Shown one piece after another: positions 8,270 through 12,343 of a stretch of DNA of 12,343 nucleotides (within the stretch, counting starts at the first letter, position 1; every line of letters starts with the position of its first letter). The stretch is from the NCBI GenBank assembly GCA_010015675.1, contig ML977078.1, forward strand, positions 301 through 12,643, given 5' to 3'. The notes under the pieces are model-generated. The model did not search any database. It was not told the DNA's origin and saw only the letters and a program-made list of their open reading frames with translations. The position numbers were made by a program, and so were the translations under genes. This stretch comes from Byssothecium circinans. Its lineage: Eukaryota > Ascomycota > Dothideomycetes > Pleosporales > Massarinaceae.

Positions 8270-10571
8270 ATGGAGACCCAAACTGCCCCCGCCGTCGCGC
8301 CCGTGCAGCATGTCACGCCATATTTCCAATACCGCAAAACGCACGAGGAGTATGTTCCCGTTCTTGCTGGATTCTGAGCGTGGCTGACGGTGCAATAGAG
8401 ACGTCCTCTGGGGATATTACCCTCCCCAGCACGTCCCTGACGACAAACACGGTCCACCTTCTTTCATCTACCGTGAGCATCGCGGTACTAAGTGGTTCGA
8501 CATAACCAACCCTCAACTGAGGGATGCTATGAAGCAGGTCATTCCCTCACATTATTGGGAGGACAACGCCGTCGACTTCTCAGTCGTTCAAAAATGGCGC
8601 ACAGAGCTGGGGCGTATGTCGCAAGCATCCATATTTCGCCGCCCCTGCCCAGAAGAAGATCTGAATCTTCTTGTCGACTTGGTTGAAGGGAAGCTAGTGC
8701 ACGAGCTCAATAAGGTGCACTGGGAGTCCGAGAATTGGAGAAACCTTTCCGAACTTACGGCCATACCTGACAACAATGACGATGCTGGAGATACCCCAGA
8801 AGCTTGGCCCGAGTCATTTGAGCGAGTCGATGCGTATATCGACCATTTGGTCGATCCCCAGTCTCATCCCATGAACGAGGAATCGCTCGCAGTCAGTATG
8901 GTGTTCATTCATGGTCCCTCCGTACCAACCTTCCAGACCTGGGATCTCCAGCGGCCTTGGGCTAATTCTCCTCATGTTCCATGGAGCCTCGATCCTTGCG
9001 CTATTACGCCTACAGTCGGCCATGATCGAGGGTTGCTTAAGCACTTCTTGCGTCATTACCCATCACATGACCTCGAAATTTGCGTTGGTTGCAGCGGCAC
9101 CTTCAAATCCAGTATTCCTGATCCGGTCAATCACAACATGGAGCTCGGGCGCCGGTTGAAACGTCTTTTCATACGGAGAGTCCTCCGCAAGACATTGCGG
9201 GACAAATGTGGTGAACTCCGAGATCTGCTTTCTACCGCAGATGGCAGTGATCAGACATCCTTACACCAGCTCTCCGCGTTAGCGGAAAACCCCGTCCGTG
9301 TTTGGAAGTCAGGGCTCAACGCCATAAACAATGTTCTTAACGACGTATTACCGAAGTCGACTCAGGAAGTCATAAGCCTCATACTGATGGCGGATAGCAT
9401 GCGCTCCGTTCCGCATTTAAGTGGGGGCGAACTTTGCGGCTTGAACGAGTATTGCTTCCTCTCCATACAGCTAGAACGCTAATTGACTTTTTTCCAGATT
9501 CATACATGATCTCCATCGTTGGAAGCAAACGATAAACCTCGGAGATCTTACTATATTTGAGACGTTCGCTCGTGTTATGTATAGGCTACGAATCGATGAA
9601 CACGTGTCACCGTCTCCACCGATGAAACTCTTGCAACACTTCCAAAAATCCCTCCGGGACATCATCTCCCAAATGCCTGTGCCAGCTCAATCCAACGCTG
9701 AGATTCCAATCTTTCCGGATAGTTGTGGAAATCAGGCAGGCAGTCCTAACACTTCAATCTCATGGTCAAAGTTACCCATTATTCGCTGGGACCCTGGAGA
9801 TCCCGACCTAAACTTCTACTTCAAGGTAGAGAGGCCGATATTCCATGCTGTATCCCGTTCTACCGCCGCCGTAGTGGGGACCGTTATTTTCGGAGTAGTG
9901 TTAGCCTGCTTGCTCAGTAAGTCTTCTTAGACGTCCCCCTCTCCTCTAGTACGATGCTTACACTACACGCAGCATGGCAAAACTTCCTTCCCATCACAAA
10001 TAGCTTGAAGCTATCGTGGGAGCGGCACGGAGTTGAGGATATCGGCTGGTCGCAAAGTATAACCCGCAACAGCCTCATTATAGATTCACTTCGACGGCAT
10101 GCTTCTGCCATCGACGGCGTAGACCTTCACCGAAGGACCTCGAGCTATCCTTCCCCGTCGCCCGAAGGCCACGACTGCGGACTGAGTTATGGGTTGCTCC
10201 CCACGTTGCCAATGGTGCCCTTGCCAGCGCCACAAATTTGGCACTCACCACAACAGGGGACGACCCCAACGTTGTCGTCCGGTAGAAGCAGCACCGCATC
10301 TGTACAACAGCAAAGACCACGGTCTACTACCTTGGGCTCTGAAACTTCGACGACCTCGAAGCGCAGTCAGAAGCCCACCCCCTGCGCATTCTGCAAACGG
10401 CTTTTTTCTAACTCGACGAATGCTCACAAGCATATGCGCAACGCTGCCAAATGCCGTAGAAGGCCAAAACCCCCCGAAAAATTTCCCTGCGATGTTTGTG
10501 GGACAATGGTTGGCCAATATTACGCAAAAGACCATTGCGAATTGAACCGAAGATCTCAGAATAAAGGCTAG
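8270..10571 (+). CDS. Predicted C-terminal Cys/His zinc-finger protein, 715 residues, four exons
   Basis: Joining 8270-8349, 8399-9448, 9498-9916 and 9973-10571 gives one 2,148-nt frame with no internal stop. Residues 1-480 form an unrecognised region with clear protein character (FIYREHRGTKWFDI at 49-62, WDLQRPW at 208-214, VPW soon after). A hydrophobic stretch, STAAVVGTVIFGVVLACLL, occupies about 498-516. A Ser/Thr/Pro/Gln-rich linker (about 575-653) follows. The C-terminus has C-x2-C-x10-H-x-H-x6-C (654-677) and C-x2-C-x11-H-C (689-705), separated by a basic RRRPKPP segment. This suggests nucleic-acid binding, probably a C2H2-like or C2HC-like regulator, but neither finger is canonical. 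The gene is not RIP-damaged. I do not recognise the family. The exon model is inferred from splice signals and frame and has no transcript support. Confidence 0.8.
8350..8398 (+). other. Intron 1 of the zinc-finger gene, 49 nt
   Basis: It has donor GTATGT, branch-like GCTGAC 14-15 nt before the end, and acceptor CAATAG. Without removal, exon 1 meets a TGA. With removal, GA+A restores the frame (THEE-DVLWGYY). Confidence 0.85.
9449..9497 (+). other. Intron 2 of the zinc-finger gene, 49 nt
   Basis: It has donor GTATTG (less usual), branch-like GCTAAT, a T-rich tract and acceptor CCAG. Splicing joins GA+A and avoids the TAA at 9480-9482, giving LNE-FIHDLHRWK. Confidence 0.75.
9917..9972 (+). 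other. Intron 3 of the zinc-finger gene, 56 nt
   Basis: It has a perfect donor GTAAGT, a weak branch CTTAC and acceptor ACGCAG. Splicing joins A+CA and links the hydrophobic segment to WQNFLPITNSLKLSW. If it is retained, a TAG at 9928-9930 ends the protein right after the hydrophobic segment and removes the zinc fingers. Confidence 0.75.
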
Positions 10572-11369
10572 ATGGAAGTCGATGGAAGTTATGTTCTTTA
10601 TGTACTTATGTTAGTTCCTACGTCTGATACCCGTCTGCATTCAATTTCATGCTTTCACTTGATTCAACGGCCTCTTAGTCTCAGAACATGATTTCTCTTC
10701 GATTCTGTACTAGTGAACGTCGGCTGTCCCCCCATAGCTTTATAAATATGGTCGAATTCTTCATCTTATCTGCCAAACTGTTAGTTCGCAAGTCTTTCCC
10801 ATTCGTGTATTGAGTGCGTCTGCATCACTAAAGCTCTAGACGATAAATGAGCTTCGTCTTTCTGAGACCCTTGATCACCTCTTTAAAATCTCAGTCCTCT
10901 AGTTCGATGACTTGGTGGGTTCCTTCAATCGCTTCAACATACCTTTGGCCTTCTACTCCTGCTTATTTTTGATGCGCCACTGCCTCAACCGAAAGTCTTT
11001 GGATCAGCAGTAGTACTTGACTCGTTCCACTCGAGGCGACATAAGAAACGCGCTGGCTGGATGAAAGTGCGGCGAAAGTAGTTGGAGGTTGAGCTAATGA
11101 TCAATTTAATTGATGTAACTTGACATTTTGTAATGCACAACCGCTTCTATATCTAAGGGACTAAATATACTTAGCGCAAACACCATTCCCTGCAGGAGGA
11201 AGGAGAGAAGACAAACAAACATGTGGGGCGTGATTGCAAGCTTCTCTTAGTAAGGGAAGGTTCGGATGGCTAAGGCTCTCCGGCAACCCTATAGTTTGCG
11301 CTTTGGTGTAAATAATACTAGTTTTAACCCTAGCCTATAATAACACTAAGGTGCGTCAGACTAGGCTCC
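10572..11369. other. Intergenic region, 3' ends of two convergent genes
   Basis: I find no gene here. AATAAA overlaps the zinc-finger gene stop codon (10560-10565) and TATGTA follows shortly after (about 10599), which may help polyadenylation. A palindrome ATCAATT-T-AATTGAT lies at 11100-11114. A separated inverted pair AGCGCAAAC (11173-11181) and GTTTGCGCT (11294-11302) is present. The segment from about 11100 has more TA than the flanking genes and may be the remnant of a small element. Confidence 0.4.
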
Positions 11370-12299
11370 TCACATTTTTGGTAGCCGGCCCCATCCACCT
11401 CTACTCCCCTCCCCCTGCATCCCCCAGATCCCGTCTTCAGCCTCGTGAAACCGAACCTTGAAGTCTTTCAATTTCGACGGCCGCCTCGGATCAATCATCT
11501 CTTCGCCAGCTTCGCGAATGATATCCTCAGTCTGCGCGCTCTTGAGGATCTCGCTGAGTGTAGCTTTGCGCATGATAGGGATGTCTCGATTACGATGTAG
11601 ACGCGTGTTCCAAATGGAGAGGAGTACAGAGATGGCAAGGATGATGAGCGGAAGAATGAAGAGGAGCGGAACGCGATGTGGGTCGAGTTGTCTGGTGTAA
11701 GCGAGTGATTTCATGAGGACTGGGTCGCCGTCGGGCCAAATGCGGCTTTCGGCTTGGGCTGCAGAGCCAATGCAGACGCGAATGAAGTTCTCAATATATT
11801 GCGTAGTCCATCCGCTATTGTAGCCTTCGTTCGAAGATGTGTATCGCCGCGGAAGATCATTTTCAATGTACATCCACATAGGCGCGCCGCCGAATAATGA
11901 CGCGCCTGCTGTAATAGGCGCGACTCCAAACCAAAGGGCTAATTCGTTAAGCGTGTTTGTCCCTTTGGGATCATACCTGTGTCGGTCCTTGTGTAAAGTT
12001 ACGTTCGGGCGACCGACTAGGAGATGTTCGACTGAGTTGATGGTTGGGGGCGCAGTAGGCTGTGGCACCTCTTGACCCACAATAAGCCTATCGTTGACGA
12101 GGTCAACGTCAACGTCGCAAGCGATGCTAGAGATATTCCGTATCTTATTATGCTGGAGCTGGGTAGTCGATCCGCCATCGATGCTACCATTGAGAGCTGC
12201 AAACACCAATGTCGTGGCAGTGCGCAGAGTCCGCAACAAGCCATCTGGATTGATAAGATTGATTGAATTGATTGCAAAACCCAATTCATTCAAGTCAAT
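11370..12299 (-). CDS. 3' exon of a predicted fungal membrane protein (partial)
   Basis: A frame of about 308 codons ends in TGA. It has no in-frame ATG in its first 130 codons and an in-frame TAG just upstream (12300-12302) that can serve as a CTAG splice acceptor, so this is a 3' exon and the 5' part lies outside the window. A second candidate acceptor, CCAG ending at 12245, would start the exon at 12244. The protein has a long presumed extracytoplasmic region (CDVDVDL, CIGSAAQ). One transmembrane helix follows (PLLFILPLIILAISVLLSIW, about residues 204-225), then a charged cytosolic tail of about 80 residues. This layout, with C-terminal helix and tail, resembles fungal multi-span membrane proteins of unknown function such as the DUF3176 type. 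That resemblance is tentative. Coding sequence appears intact. Confidence 0.65.
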   Translation of the reverse strand: MDLNELGFAINSINLINPDGLLRTLRTATTLVFAALNGSIDGGSTTQLQHNKIRNISSIACDVDVDLVNDRLIVGQEVPQPTAPPTINSVEHLLVGRPNVTLHKDRHRYDPKGTNTLNELALWFGVAPITAGASLFGGAPMWMYIENDLPRRYTSSNEGYNSGWTTQYIENFIRVCIGSAAQAESRIWPDGDPVLMKSLAYTRQLDPHRVPLLFILPLIILAISVLLSIWNTRLHRNRDIPIMRKATLSEILKSAQTEDIIREAGEEMIDPRRPSKLKDFKVRFHEAEDGIWGMQGEGSRGGWGRLPKM

Positions 12300-12340
12300 C
12301 TAGTCCTATACAAATTGGGTGCATTTTGCAATCAATTCAA
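12263..12340. repeat. 24-bp inverted repeat (hairpin) at the window edge
   Basis: The left arm, 12263-12286 (TTGAATTGATTGCAAAAC then CCAATT), pairs with the right arm, 12313-12340 (AATTGGG, an extra TGCA, then TTTTGCAATCAATTCAA). The loop is about 26 nt. It overlaps the acceptor end of the membrane-protein intron or exon. It could be a small foldback element or an intronic hairpin. Confidence 0.8.
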
Positions 12341-12343
12341 GCT

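Noticed and set aside
6900..11360. Weak inverted similarity between about 6921-6950 (GCGCATCCTTA...TAGGCTA) and about 11325-11355
   Set aside because: Only the outer 5-8 bases on each side match, which is too little to claim terminal repeats enclosing the intact genes.

Overview
The window looks like nuclear DNA of a filamentous ascomycete (Pezizomycotina). The protein-coding right half has roughly balanced base composition and very short introns (47-56 nt with GTAAGT/GTATGT-type donors, CTRAY-like branch sites and YAG acceptors). The left half is transposon- and helicase-derived DNA decayed almost only by transitions, with Gln and Trp codons turned into TAG/TAA. That is the signature of repeat-induced point mutation (RIP). 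Species and chromosome position cannot be read from the sequence. The helicase family is often subtelomeric, but no telomere array is present.

Left compartment, 1 to about 6.86 kb. Positions 1-640 are T/C-rich low-complexity DNA with a 15-bp minisatellite. From about 5477 down to about 640 on the minus strand lies one very long dead gene. It has an OrsD-like Cys/His N-terminus, a long middle region, a complete RecQ-type superfamily 2 helicase core (motifs I to VI all recognisable) and a Cys-rich C-terminus, and resembles the multicopy telomere-linked-helicase-like genes of fungi. Its 5' end is tandemly duplicated (5229-5719 and 5720-6208, periods 491 and 489 bp). The outer copy abuts the truncated 5' part of a Fot1/pogo-type transposase gene (6786 to 6211, minus strand), so this is a nested, RIP-silenced repeat cluster.

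Right compartment, about 6.86 kb to the end. A small single-pass membrane protein gene (minus, about 7546 to 7248/7304) and a four-exon gene (plus, 8270-10571) are divergently arranged around a shared upstream region. The four-exon gene encodes a predicted 715-residue protein with C-terminal Cys/His zinc-binding motifs and an unexpected hydrophobic segment. After an 800-bp gap there is the 3' exon of a predicted fungal membrane protein (minus, 12299 to 11370). Its 5' part lies beyond the window edge, and a strong hairpin sits at its upstream edge.

The genes show no shared pathway. The interesting biology is the boundary between a RIP-destroyed repeat nest and apparently intact genes, and the unusual tandem 5'-end duplication of the helicase gene. 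I found no tRNA or rRNA gene and no CRISPR array.
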